Source: Corynebacterium kroppenstedtii (GTDB lineage Bacteria > Actinomycetota > Actinomycetes > Mycobacteriales > Mycobacteriaceae). Taken from it: DNA of 49,658 nucleotides. The notes beneath the pieces were generated by a model, which was not told the origin of the DNA, did not search any database, and saw nothing but the letters and a program-made list of their open reading frames with translations. The stretch spans positions 1-49,658 of the forward strand of contig NZ_QFRA01000011.1 of NCBI RefSeq assembly GCF_003243515.1. The letters run 5' to 3'. This document shows, piece by piece, positions 26,401-34,408 of this stretch (its first letter is position 1; each line of letters opens with the position of its first letter). A program made the translations under genes and the position numbers.

Positions 26401-27429
26401 ATGTGTGATTCACAGTCGTCGACGTCGTCCTCGGCGGGCGATTCAGCATCGGCAGGTCAAGAGCCACCTGTGTCGACGCATGTCTCACGTGGGCATGCGT
26501 CATTTGGTGACCGCCTTGCTGAAGCCGCCCTGAATCGTTCGCGGTTATGTGTCGGCATCGATCCCCATCCGGGTCTGCTTGACCAATGGGGGCTTCCCGC
26601 CACAATTGATGGGCTCGAGAGCTTCACCATGCGATGCGTCGAGGCCTTCGGCACGACAGTCGCTTTGGTTAAGCCGCAAGTAGCCTTCTTCGAATCGTAC
26701 GGTTCGCGAGGTTTCGCAGTACTGGAGAAGGCGATCAGCGCCCTCCACGAGGCGGGGACACTTGTTCTTGCCGACGCCAAACGCGGCGATATTGGTTCGA
26801 CGATGGCGGCCTACGCCGATGCCTGGCTTGGGGAGACCTCGCCGCTGCGATGCGACGCCGTGACCGTCAGTCCCTACACCGGCTTCGGCGCACTCGAGCC
26901 TGTGCTGGACCTTGCAGAGCGTCAAGGACAGGGTGTGTACGTCTTGGCGGCGACGTCAAATCCGGAGGCTGAGACCCTCCAATCGGCGCAGATTAAGCGC
27001 TCTCGTGGCCCACAGCGTCAGGACCAGCGTCGTCAGGACGATTCGCACAATGCCGACGACGGCGATAGCGTCGCCCAACACATCGTCGACGAATGCGCTA
27101 CGCGTAATCAGCTGTACCGTCGGAAAACCGGTAGCCGATTGGGAAACGTCGGTGTCGTGGTGGGGGCGACCTTAGGACTCCCCACACAGGGATCAGACGC
27201 CGTGCGCAAGGCTCCGGATCTGTCTGCTCTCAACGGCCCTGTCCTTCTTCCTGGGGTAGGAGCTCAAGGGGCGAGTGCGGATGATCTCCGTCGCCTCACG
27301 ACACACGTCGAACCCCTAGCTTTCCCCAATATATCGAGGGCAATATTGAAACATGGCCCAGATATAGGTAGCTTGCAGAAGGCTGTAGAGGCGAATGCCC
27401 AGGACTACCCCGGTATGGTGTTAGAATGA
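26401..27429 (+). CDS. pyrF: Orotidine 5'-phosphate decarboxylase, type 2
   Basis: Decarboxylates OMP to UMP, last step of the pathway. The 342-residue protein has RSRLCVGIDPHPGLLDQWGL, ALVKPQVAFFESYGSRG, the catalytic VLADAKRGDIGSTMAAYADAW (Asp 125, Lys 127) and the phosphate-binding LLPGVGAQGASADDL. This is the actinobacterial/myxobacterial type. Between the ATSNPEAETLQ segment and HIVDECA it carries a charged Gln/Arg/Asp-rich insertion of about 30 residues (about 195-225), longer than I would expect. Start ATG has a GAGAGG purine stretch upstream. PyrD is not in the cluster. Confidence 0.95.
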   Translation: MCDSQSSTSSSAGDSASAGQEPPVSTHVSRGHASFGDRLAEAALNRSRLCVGIDPHPGLLDQWGLPATIDGLESFTMRCVEAFGTTVALVKPQVAFFESYGSRGFAVLEKAISALHEAGTLVLADAKRGDIGSTMAAYADAWLGETSPLRCDAVTVSPYTGFGALEPVLDLAERQGQGVYVLAATSNPEAETLQSAQIKRSRGPQRQDQRRQDDSHNADDGDSVAQHIVDECATRNQLYRRKTGSRLGNVGVVVGATLGLPTQGSDAVRKAPDLSALNGPVLLPGVGAQGASADDLRRLTTHVEPLAFPNISRAILKHGPDIGSLQKAVEANAQDYPGMVLE

Positions 27430-27479
27430 CTCGCGTTGTCTCAACCAGGGGTAGACTTAACTTTGACCTGGTCAGCGTC

Positions 27480-27485
27480 TATAGT
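27480..27485 (+). promoter_or_regulatory. Candidate -10 element upstream of mihF
   Basis: TATAGT lies about 150 bp before mihF. TTGACC at 27463-27468 is only 11 bp upstream, too close for a standard pair, so only the -10 is proposed. It would give mihF-gmk-rpoZ a long structured leader. Confidence 0.35.
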
Positions 27486-27557
27486 CTTTGGTGCTGTTTG
27501 CCAGGCTCACTATTTGCGAAGTTGGTCGGGTGCTTCAACGAACCTGGAGACAATTAC

Positions 27558-27577
27558 GCGGTCACCTTGTGACCCGC
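27558..27577 (+). promoter_or_regulatory. Strong hairpin in the mihF leader
   Basis: GCGGTCAC and GTGACCCGC pair around a CTT loop with one bulged C, giving eight base pairs. No T run follows, so it is not a terminator. It could be an operator or an RNA structure controlling mihF. Confidence 0.4.
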
Positions 27578-27634
27578 ACCGAAACCCGAACATCAGTAAG
27601 TGAAGTATTCATCGATTGACATTACGGAGGAACC

Positions 27635-27961
27635 GTGGCCCTTCCCCAGTTAACGCCCGAACAGCGTGCTGCTGCACTCGAGAAAGCTGCTCAAGCTCGC
27701 AAGGCACGTGCCGAGCTCAAAGAAAAGCTCAAGAAAGGTGAGACCGACCTTCAGGCAGTGTTGAAGAAGGCCGACGAGGACGAAATCCTGGGCAAGATGA
27801 AGGTCTCGGCTTTGCTCGAGGCGTTGCCAAAGGTGGGTAAGGTTAAGGCTCAGGAAATCATGAAAGAGCTGGAAATCGCCCCGACACGTCGTTTGCGTGG
27901 CCTAGGTGAGCGTCAGCGTCGTGCTCTGCTTGAGCGCTTTGGCTTCGATCCGGAGAAATAA
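27635..27961 (+). CDS. mihF: Actinobacterial integration host factor (mIHF)
   Basis: A 108-residue basic nucleoid-associated protein that bends and compacts DNA. The N-terminal half is a long charged helix (LTPEQRAAALEKAAQARKARAELKEKLKKGE). The C-terminal S13-like helix-two-turn-helix DNA-binding part has SALLEALPKVGKVKAQEIMKELEI and RLRGLGERQRRALLERFG. Length and motifs match mycobacterial mIHF, which is unrelated to E. coli IHF. GTG start with CGGAGG upstream. It is followed four bases later by gmk, the normal actinobacterial arrangement. Confidence 0.96.
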   Translation: MALPQLTPEQRAAALEKAAQARKARAELKEKLKKGETDLQAVLKKADEDEILGKMKVSALLEALPKVGKVKAQEIMKELEIAPTRRLRGLGERQRRALLERFGFDPEK

Positions 27962-27964
27962 ACC

Positions 27965-28540
27965 TTGACAACAAATCGTGGCAATCTTGTGGTTCTCGCG
28001 GGACCCAGCGCAGTAGGAAAGTCCACAGTGGTTCATCGTCTGCGTGAAACGGTGCCCGATTTGTATTTCAGCGTGTCTATGACCACACGGGCCCCCCGCC
28101 CCGGCGAGGAAAATGGCGTCGACTATTTGTACGTTTCCGACGACGAATTCACCCGCCATGTTGAAGCCGGGGATATGTTGGAGTGGGCTGAAATCCATGG
28201 TGGTCTTCAGCGTTCTGGCACACCGGCTGGCCCCGTTCGTGATGCTCTTGACAGTAACCGCCCAGTCCTCATCGAGGTAGACCTAGAGGGTGCTCGGAAT
28301 GTGAAGAAAACTCTTCCGGAGGCTCACACCGTTTTCCTCATGCCACCTTCGTGGGAGGTTCTCGTCGAGCGTTTGACAGATCGGGGCACTGAACCGCCGG
28401 ATGTTATTGAACGTCGCCTCGAGACTGCCCATAGAGAGCTGGCCGCCAAGGATGAGTTCGACCACATCGTGGTTAATGACTCCGTGGACAACGCTGTTCG
28501 CGCTATTGCCGCACTACTCACGGCCGAAAGGACATCGTGA
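27965..28540 (+). CDS. gmk: Guanylate kinase
   Basis: Phosphorylates GMP to GDP. The 191-residue protein has the P-loop VVLAGPSAVGKSTVVHRL, the GMP-binding SMTTRAPRPGEENGVDYLYVSDDEF, MLEWAEIHG and LIEVDLEGARNVK. The P-loop GPSAVGKST differs by one residue from the common GPSGVGKST and should be functional. The start is TTG, because no ATG or GTG precedes the core; the end of mihF supplies a GGAGA. The stop overlaps the rpoZ start (GTGA). Confidence 0.95.
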   Translation: MTTNRGNLVVLAGPSAVGKSTVVHRLRETVPDLYFSVSMTTRAPRPGEENGVDYLYVSDDEFTRHVEAGDMLEWAEIHGGLQRSGTPAGPVRDALDSNRPVLIEVDLEGARNVKKTLPEAHTVFLMPPSWEVLVERLTDRGTEPPDVIERRLETAHRELAAKDEFDHIVVNDSVDNAVRAIAALLTAERTS

Positions 28541-28824
28541 CTACACCTAATTTGGCTTCTGTCAATGACGACAATGTATTTGACCCGCCGGTAGGTATTA
28601 CCAACCCGCCGATTGACAAGCTACTGGGCAAGGTGTCGTCAAAGTACGCCCTTGTCATCTTTGCTGCTAAGCGGGCTCGCCAGATCAATGATTACTTCAA
28701 GAGCGTCGATGACTCGGTCTTTGAGTTCGTTGGCCCACTTGTCACCCCCGAGCCTGGTGAAAAGCCGCTCTCGATCGCTTTGCGTGAGATTAACGACGGT
28801 CTCCTCGACCACACCGAGGGCTAA
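28537..28824 (+). CDS. rpoZ: DNA-directed RNA polymerase omega subunit
   Basis: Small subunit that helps the beta-prime chain fold and assemble. The 95-residue protein has GITNPPIDKLLGKVSSKYALVIFAAKRARQINDYF, the conserved core that contacts beta-prime, and a C-terminal EKPLSIALREINDGLL helix. It begins with a GTG overlapping the gmk stop, so translation is probably coupled. A terminator follows before coaBC. Confidence 0.95.
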   Translation: MTTPNLASVNDDNVFDPPVGITNPPIDKLLGKVSSKYALVIFAAKRARQINDYFKSVDDSVFEFVGPLVTPEPGEKPLSIALREINDGLLDHTEG

Positions 28825-28919
28825 GAGTTCTACGGTGAGAGCCAGCGGGGTACATGTGACGGGTAGCCAACGCCTGCACGTGTTTCCGCTCGTACTCATC
28901 TCATCATCGACCCAGCATT

Positions 28920-28959
28920 CCGCTGTATCACGCCACCCACGGTGTGATCAGCGGTTTTT
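28920..28959 (+). terminator. Rho-independent terminator or attenuator between rpoZ and coaBC
   Basis: CCGCTG-T-ATCAC pairs with GTGAT-CAGCGG (11 bp, one bulged T) and is followed by five T. Only 28 bases separate the T run from the coaBC start, leaving little room for a promoter. It therefore either ends the mihF-gmk-rpoZ transcript or attenuates read-through into coaBC. Confidence 0.88.
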
Positions 28960-28987
28960 GCATAGCGACAGCTGAATTGAGGAAGCA

Positions 28988-30271
28988 GTGAAGATCGTTC
29001 TCGGTGTTTCAGGTGGAATTGCCGCGTTTAAATCCTGTCACGTCGTCCGCCTACTTAAAGAGCAAGGCCACGACGTTCAGGTTATTCCGACAGCAACCTC
29101 GCTGGAGTTTATCGGGCGTGCAACGTGGGAAGCGCTCTCTGGGAATTCTGTCTCGACATCTGTTTTCGACGGCGTCCCCGAGGTCCGGCACGTCAGTATT
29201 GGGCACACCGCCGAGTTGTTCATTGTTGCTCCGGCAACGGCTGATGTGATCGCTCGCTTAGCTCACGGTCGGGCCGACGACCTCCTCACAGCCTCGGCGT
29301 TAATGACGAGGTGCCCCGTCGTTGTTTTCCCCGCGATGCACACCGAGATGTGGACTCATCCGGCGACGCAGGCCAACGTTGCCACCCTTCGCCAGAGGGG
29401 CGTCACCGTTGTCGATCCTGCCCATGGGCGCTTAACGGGGCCCGATTCTGGCCCGGGGCGCTTTGCCGAGCCTGAGCAGGTCGTCAACTTGGCGTTGTCC
29501 GTAGCCCGACGGCAAAGCCAGTTTCCTCGCGACTTAGAAGGACGCCGGGTACTCATCACCGCGGGAGGAACACACGAGAATTTAGACCCCGTGCGCTTCG
29601 TCGGCAATCGCTCATCGGGGAAACAGGGGTTTGCTCTTGCCGAGGTTGCCGCGGCTCGTGGTGCCGAAGTGACTGTGATTGCGGGGGCTACACACGAGCT
29701 TCCAACTCCGCTTGGTTCTGAGGTCGTTCGCGTGGAATCGGCCCGGGATATGTACCGGGAGGTCGAGAAGCGCGATAAGGACGCGGATATTGTCGTGTGC
29801 GCTGCAGCTGTTGCGGATTACCGTCCAGCCGAAGAAAAGGGTTGGAAGATGAAAAAATCCGCGGACAGGGAGTCGACTTCTCTCACGACGTTGTCGATGG
29901 TGGAGAACCCGGACATCCTCAAAAGCGTTGTCTCTCGTCGGCAAGAAAGGGCAACCCAAGACCACGCTGGGCCGGACAAAAGCTCAACTTTGAACAGCGC
30001 TACACCGACCATCATTGTTGGCTTTGCTGCAGAGACGGGGGACCCGAACCACACCCCGTTAGAGCACGCTCAGTTAAAGCTGAAGGATAAAGGCTGCGAA
30101 TTATTGGTCTGTAATGACGTAGGCCAAGGGAAAGTGTTCGGACGTAATACGAACAGGGGCTGGGTCTTGTCACGAGATGGAGAGGTCACCGATATCCCGT
30201 CGACATCGAAGTTTGGCTTAGCGGATTCAGTGTGGGATGCGGTTGCGAACTATGAGGACCGAGTGCGCTAA
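28988..30271 (+). CDS. coaBC: Bifunctional phosphopantothenoylcysteine decarboxylase/synthetase
   Basis: Makes 4'-phosphopantetheine from 4'-phosphopantothenate and cysteine for coenzyme A. The 427-residue fusion has a flavin-dependent CoaC half (about 1-185: GVSGGIAAFKSCHVVRLLKE, SIGHTAELFIVAPATADVIA, FPAMHTEMWTHPAT). The CoaB half (about 190-425) has ITAGGTHENLDPVRFVGNRSSG, CAAAVADYRPAEEKGWKMKK and VGFAAETGD. The decarboxylase motif PxMNxxMW reads PAMHTEMW here, with His for Asn; I believe this is common in actinobacteria. GTG start with GAGGAAG upstream. Confidence 0.94.
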   Translation: MKIVLGVSGGIAAFKSCHVVRLLKEQGHDVQVIPTATSLEFIGRATWEALSGNSVSTSVFDGVPEVRHVSIGHTAELFIVAPATADVIARLAHGRADDLLTASALMTRCPVVVFPAMHTEMWTHPATQANVATLRQRGVTVVDPAHGRLTGPDSGPGRFAEPEQVVNLALSVARRQSQFPRDLEGRRVLITAGGTHENLDPVRFVGNRSSGKQGFALAEVAAARGAEVTVIAGATHELPTPLGSEVVRVESARDMYREVEKRDKDADIVVCAAAVADYRPAEEKGWKMKKSADRESTSLTTLSMVENPDILKSVVSRRQERATQDHAGPDKSSTLNSATPTIIVGFAAETGDPNHTPLEHAQLKLKDKGCELLVCNDVGQGKVFGRNTNRGWVLSRDGEVTDIPSTSKFGLADSVWDAVANYEDRVR

Positions 30272-30285
30272 GCTACATAAGGATC

Positions 30286-30301
30286 TAGACAGCTTGGTCT
30301 A
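30286..30301. promoter_or_regulatory. McbR operator upstream of metK
   Basis: TAGAC-AGCTTG-GTCTA is an exact match to the TAGAC-N6-GTCTA consensus of McbR, the TetR-type repressor of methionine and cysteine genes in Corynebacterium glutamicum. The palindrome extends one more base on each side (CTAGAC/GTCTAG). It lies about 40 bp upstream of a -10-like TAAAAT and 83 bp before metK. S-adenosylhomocysteine is the known effector of McbR. Confidence 0.78.
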
Positions 30302-30383
30302 GTACATCAGTAGCCAACACAGTCTCCAACAAAACATCTAATAAAATACGTGGTATCGCCACCTCATCAAGGAAGAAGGAACC

Positions 30384-31586
30384 GTGACTCAACGACTATT
30401 CACCAGCGAGTCTGTCACCGAGGGACATCCCGATAAAATTTGCGACGCAATCTCCGATTCAATTTTGGACGCGATGCTCGCGGTGGATCCCGACAGCCAC
30501 GTCGCTGTAGAAACCGTCGTGACGACAGGACAAGTACATGTCGTCGGTGAAGTTCGGTGCCGCGGATACGTAGAAATTCCCAGCCTGGTCCGGCAAACAC
30601 TCCGGGACATCGGCTTCCTATCCTCCGATATGGGTTTCGACGGGGCAACGTGCGGTGTATCCGTCTCCATTGGTGAACAGTCGTTAGAGATCGGCGCGGG
30701 TGTCGATACCGCACTCGAAGCGCGCGACGGTGCTGAAGTTGACGACGATGACCGTGCAGGCGCTGGCGACCAGGGCCTCATGTTCGGATACGCCACCAAC
30801 GAGACCCCCGAATATATGCCACTGCCGATCGCTCTTGCACATCGCCTCGCGTGGCGTCTTATGGCAGTACGCAAAGACGATATCGTTCCGCATCTTCGTC
30901 CGGACGGGAAAACGCAGGTCACGCTCGCGTACGACGATGACAATAACCCAATTCGTATTGACACCATCGTTATTTCCACGCAGCATGATCCGGGCGTTTC
31001 CCGGCAATGGCTGGAAGAACAGCTGCGCACAAATGTCATCACCCCAGTCATTAAGGACGCCGGGGTGGAGAACCTCGTCGACGACGAACTCACCGTGTTG
31101 ATCAATCCATCCGGTTCCTTCGTCGTCGGTGGACCCATGGGCGACGCCGGTCTCACTGGCCGCAAGATTATCGTCGATACGTACGGTGGTATGGCCCGGC
31201 ATGGTGGTGGAGCGTTCTCCGGCAAAGACCCGAGCAAGGTTGACCGCTCGGCTGCCTACGCGATGCGGTGGGTCGCAAAGAATATCGTTGCCGCTGGACT
31301 AGCGGATCGGTGCGAGGTGCAGGTCGCCTACGCGATTGGGCGCGCAAATCCGGTGGGCCTGTATGTTGAGACCTTCGGCACGGAGAAAGAGCCGATCTCA
31401 GCAGTCCAGGAAGCCGTGCAAAAGGTGTTTGACCTCCGACCGGCAGCGATTATCCGGGAACTGGACCTCAAGCGGCCCATTTATGCGCAAACCGCCGCAT
31501 ATGGCCACTTTGGCCGAACGGACGTCGACCTGCCGTGGGAGCGGTTGGATAGGGTGGATGACCTCAAAGCCGCTATTTCACGCTAA
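30384..31586 (+). CDS. metK: S-adenosylmethionine synthetase
   Basis: Forms S-adenosylmethionine from methionine and ATP. The 400-residue protein shows FTSESVTEGHPDKICDAISDSILD, GDQGLMFGYATNETPEYMPL, the signature GPMGDAGLTGRKIIVDTYGG and the P-loop-like HGGGAFSGKDPSKVDRSAAY, all intact. GTG start with AAGGAAGAAGGA upstream. Between coaBC and this gene lie an McbR-type operator and a -10-like TAAAAT, so metK is probably transcribed independently and repressed when sulfur amino-acid products are plentiful. Confidence 0.98.
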   Translation: MTQRLFTSESVTEGHPDKICDAISDSILDAMLAVDPDSHVAVETVVTTGQVHVVGEVRCRGYVEIPSLVRQTLRDIGFLSSDMGFDGATCGVSVSIGEQSLEIGAGVDTALEARDGAEVDDDDRAGAGDQGLMFGYATNETPEYMPLPIALAHRLAWRLMAVRKDDIVPHLRPDGKTQVTLAYDDDNNPIRIDTIVISTQHDPGVSRQWLEEQLRTNVITPVIKDAGVENLVDDELTVLINPSGSFVVGGPMGDAGLTGRKIIVDTYGGMARHGGGAFSGKDPSKVDRSAAYAMRWVAKNIVAAGLADRCEVQVAYAIGRANPVGLYVETFGTEKEPISAVQEAVQKVFDLRPAAIIRELDLKRPIYAQTAAYGHFGRTDVDLPWERLDRVDDLKAAISR

Positions 31587-31666
31587 GTAGCACGCTAAAT
31601 AGATGGACCGGGCTAATCCCATTTAGTGCGAAGTGGGGTAGTGGCCGACTCCTTTAGGATGTAGCC

Positions 31667-33748
31667 GTGTCTATTTCGCCCCATACCCCTGCATCCGAGC
31701 GCCCTGTGGCTCGGGTGCTTCCGCTTCTCAAGGTGGCGCACCTCGACCGCGAATTCGACTACCTGGTTGATGCAGCCGTGGATGAGGACGTCAAACCTGG
31801 GGTCATGGTGCGAGTCCACTTTTCAGGTCGGCTCACTGATGCGCTGGTGTTGTCGCGCGAGGATGAGTCCGATCACGCCGGTCGTCTCTCGTGGATCGAT
31901 CGGGTTATTAGCCGCGAAGTCGTCGCACCCGAGACATTCCGGACCCTAGTTTATACGTTGGCACAGCGGTACGGCGGATTGCGGTCGGACATTATTCGGT
32001 CGGCCATTCCTCCCCGTCATGCCGCTGCAGAAAAAGCAGCTCTCGAAGCTATAGAGCACGGCGATGATCCATGGGCGTCTGCCGCTGACTCCGGCGACAA
32101 TGCAGCCCTCGATGAGGCATGGTCACACTACCGGTTCGGGCCATCCTTCGTGAACGCTGTGCTGCGCGGCGAGGCTCCCCGAGCAGTATGGCAGATCGCG
32201 CCGGGGGATGAGTGGCCGATGCGCCTTGCTCAACTGGCAGCACAAACCGCTCGCGGTGGGGGCGAAGTTCTCATCATTGTTCCTGATCAGCGGACCATTA
32301 ACCGCCTCTCTCATGCTCTCAAAGAGGAGCTCAGCTCCCGTCAGTGGACACAATTAACCGCGAGCCTGGGCCGCCACGCCCGATACCGTCGATTTATCGA
32401 CATCCTCCACGGCGTCAATCGGGTGGTGGTCGGCACACGAGGAGCAGCGTTCGCTCCCATCAAAAATCTGTCCCTCATCGTCATTCTCGACGACGGCGAT
32501 GACAACCTCGTCGATCCGCGAGCCCCCTACGTCCACGCCCGTGAAGTACTGACGCTACGGGCGAGTATTGAAAAAGCAGCGATGATAGTGGGGAGCGTCG
32601 GGAGAACTGCGGAAGCTCAACTCCTCGTCGAATCCGGGTGGGCGCACAATTTGGTGTCGTCACGGGAGGCTATTCGTGCAACTATGCCCCGGATTCGAGC
32701 CATCGGCGACACCGACTTTGAACTGGCAAAAGATCCGGCGGCGAAACGTGCCCGAATTCCCCATGTTGCCTTTGAGGCGATACGCTCCAGCCATCGTCGC
32801 GGACGTTCCGCGCTCATCCATGTGCCTCGAAAAGGGTATGTTCCGACGCTGGCATGCCAACGCTGCGGCGAGCCGGCGCGGTGCCGATACTGTAACGGCC
32901 CACTAGGTTTGCCAGGCCAGACAGCACAAGGAACTGCTGCGTCTCATGGTGGTGAACAAGCATCGGATGCGGGCTATCCAACCTGTCGCTGGTGCGGACG
33001 GCCTGATCCGTCTTTTCGCTGTGACAATTGCGGCTCGACGAGGATCCGCGCGGTGGTCGTCGGGGCAGATCGTACCGCTGAAGAATTGGGGCGCTCATTC
33101 CCTGGCATCCCCGTCGTCGTCAGTACGGGGGAGAACATCGTTGCATCCATCCCGGACGAACCGAGCCTCGTGATTGCTACGCCAGGCTCTGCTCCCGTCG
33201 CCGAGAACAAGAAATTCGGGGCCGCGGTCATTCTTGATACGTGGTCGGAGTTGAAACGTGAAGATGTTCGTGCTCATGAGGAAGCGCTCACATCGTGGCT
33301 CGATGTCGCGTCCTTGGTCGAGTCGCATAACGACGGGGGAGAAGTCGTTGTGGTTGCGGATGCGCAGACGCCGGTGGTTCAGTCATTGATCCGGTGGGAC
33401 CCCGTCGGTGCTGCCGCTGTCGAGCTGGAGCACCGACGGGAAGCTGGGTTTTCGCCTGCCGTGCATATAGCGGCCATCGATGGAACAGAGCACGATATTT
33501 CGCAATTCAGGCGTCTTATCGATGTCCCCCCGGATTCCCAGTTTCTCGGGCCGGTTCCGTTGCCAACGGGGATTGATCCTCCCGCTAACACACCAGCGCA
33601 CGACTGTCTTCGGTTGCTCATCCGGGCGGATACGAGCCATGGGCCGCTCGCCTTGGGTTCAGCGTTGCGTGCTGCACGAATTAAAGCTGCTGTGAATAAG
33701 GTGGACTTAGCCATTCGGGTGATCGTGGACCCGATCCACATCGGCTAA
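31667..33748 (+). CDS. priA: PriA-like primosomal protein N' without helicase motifs
   Basis: A 693-residue homologue of replication-restart protein PriA. The N-terminal DNA-binding domain (VLPLLKVAHLDREFDYLV, GVMVRVHFSGR) is recognisable. The zinc region has cysteine pairs in CQRCGEPARCRYC and CRWCGRPDPSFRCDNCG, and the C-terminal domain follows. The Walker A site is absent (PGDEWPMRLAQLAA where GxTGSGKT is expected), and the Walker B/DEEH site reads ILDDGDDNL. Loss of ATPase motifs is typical of actinobacterial PriA, so the role may be structural. GTG start; TAGGAT just upstream can be read either as a -10 of a leaderless mRNA or as an AGGA ribosome site. Confidence 0.9.
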   Translation: MSISPHTPASERPVARVLPLLKVAHLDREFDYLVDAAVDEDVKPGVMVRVHFSGRLTDALVLSREDESDHAGRLSWIDRVISREVVAPETFRTLVYTLAQRYGGLRSDIIRSAIPPRHAAAEKAALEAIEHGDDPWASAADSGDNAALDEAWSHYRFGPSFVNAVLRGEAPRAVWQIAPGDEWPMRLAQLAAQTARGGGEVLIIVPDQRTINRLSHALKEELSSRQWTQLTASLGRHARYRRFIDILHGVNRVVVGTRGAAFAPIKNLSLIVILDDGDDNLVDPRAPYVHAREVLTLRASIEKAAMIVGSVGRTAEAQLLVESGWAHNLVSSREAIRATMPRIRAIGDTDFELAKDPAAKRARIPHVAFEAIRSSHRRGRSALIHVPRKGYVPTLACQRCGEPARCRYCNGPLGLPGQTAQGTAASHGGEQASDAGYPTCRWCGRPDPSFRCDNCGSTRIRAVVVGADRTAEELGRSFPGIPVVVSTGENIVASIPDEPSLVIATPGSAPVAENKKFGAAVILDTWSELKREDVRAHEEALTSWLDVASLVESHNDGGEVVVVADAQTPVVQSLIRWDPVGAAAVELEHRREAGFSPAVHIAAIDGTEHDISQFRRLIDVPPDSQFLGPVPLPTGIDPPANTPAHDCLRLLIRADTSHGPLALGSALRAARIKAAVNKVDLAIRVIVDPIHIG

Positions 33749-33794
33749 ACTATGACCGCGTTTATGTCGCTCGCGAGTGGGATCATTCACACAT

Positions 33795-33810
33795 GCTTAC
33801 TGTTGTAAGC
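33795..33810. promoter_or_regulatory. Perfect short inverted repeat between priA and def
   Basis: GCTTAC and GTAAGC flank TGTT, giving a 6-bp stem and tetraloop. No T run follows. The repeated words TCGTTAGTTG and TCGTTAATTG follow about 25 bp later, just before def. It may be an operator or weak terminator. Confidence 0.3.
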
Positions 33811-33871
33811 GATCTTCACCGCATAGTCGTTAGTTGTCGTTAATTGCCGCTGTTGGGAGTGTTGCGTCGTT

Positions 33872-34408
33872 ATGAGTCTTCGTCGTATCCGAATTTTTGG
33901 AGACCCCGTATTGACGACACCGGCAGAACCGGTCACCGACTTTGACGAGCCATGGCGGATCCTCGTCGACGACATGATGGAGACCATGGATCACTACCGA
34001 GGTGCCGGTCTTGCGGCGAATCAGGTAGGGGTTTTGCGACGAGTCTTCGTCTATAACTGTGGGGGCAGACGCGGTCACATTGTTAATCCGGTGTGGGAAC
34101 ACGAGGGTGATGAAACTCAATATGGGCCGGAGGGCTGTCTTTCGGTTCCATCGATTCACGCCGATACTCGACGGTGGATGAACGTTTCCGTCACCGGGCA
34201 AACTGTTGACGGGGACCCGGTGTCGTTTTCGGCCGACGGTATTTTGGCACGCTGCATCCAGCATGAAACCGATCACCTCGACGGGGTGATGTACATGCGC
34301 AGGCTGGAACCAGACATTCGTAAAGAGACGATGGCGCAGATCCGTACCGCCGAATGGTTCGCTCACCCTGAGCTGGCATACCGTGACAAAGATGGAGTGA
34401 AGAACTAA
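33872..34408 (+). CDS. def: Peptide deformylase
   Basis: Removes the formyl group from the N-terminal Met of new proteins using a metal ion. The 178-residue enzyme shows all three motifs: GAGLAANQVGV, PEGCLSVPS (metal-ligand Cys) and QHETDHLDGVMYMRRL (HExxH variant HETDH with both His ligands). ATG start with GGGAG 13 bases before it. The stop overlaps the fmt start by one base (TAATG), coupling the enzyme that removes formyl groups with the one that supplies formyl-Met-tRNA. Confidence 0.97.
   Translation: MSLRRIRIFGDPVLTTPAEPVTDFDEPWRILVDDMMETMDHYRGAGLAANQVGVLRRVFVYNCGGRRGHIVNPVWEHEGDETQYGPEGCLSVPSIHADTRRWMNVSVTGQTVDGDPVSFSADGILARCIQHETDHLDGVMYMRRLEPDIRKETMAQIRTAEWFAHPELAYRDKDGVKN

Noticed and set aside
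30389..31237. 282-codon open frame antisense to metK
   Set aside because: It is a shadow of metK caused by codon bias. It is Ser/Arg/Thr-rich, has no recognisable domain, and lies wholly inside a certain gene.
31587..31666. Inverted repeat CTAAAT/ATTTAG after metK as a terminator
   Set aside because: The stem is AT-rich, mismatched beyond six pairs and not followed by a T run.
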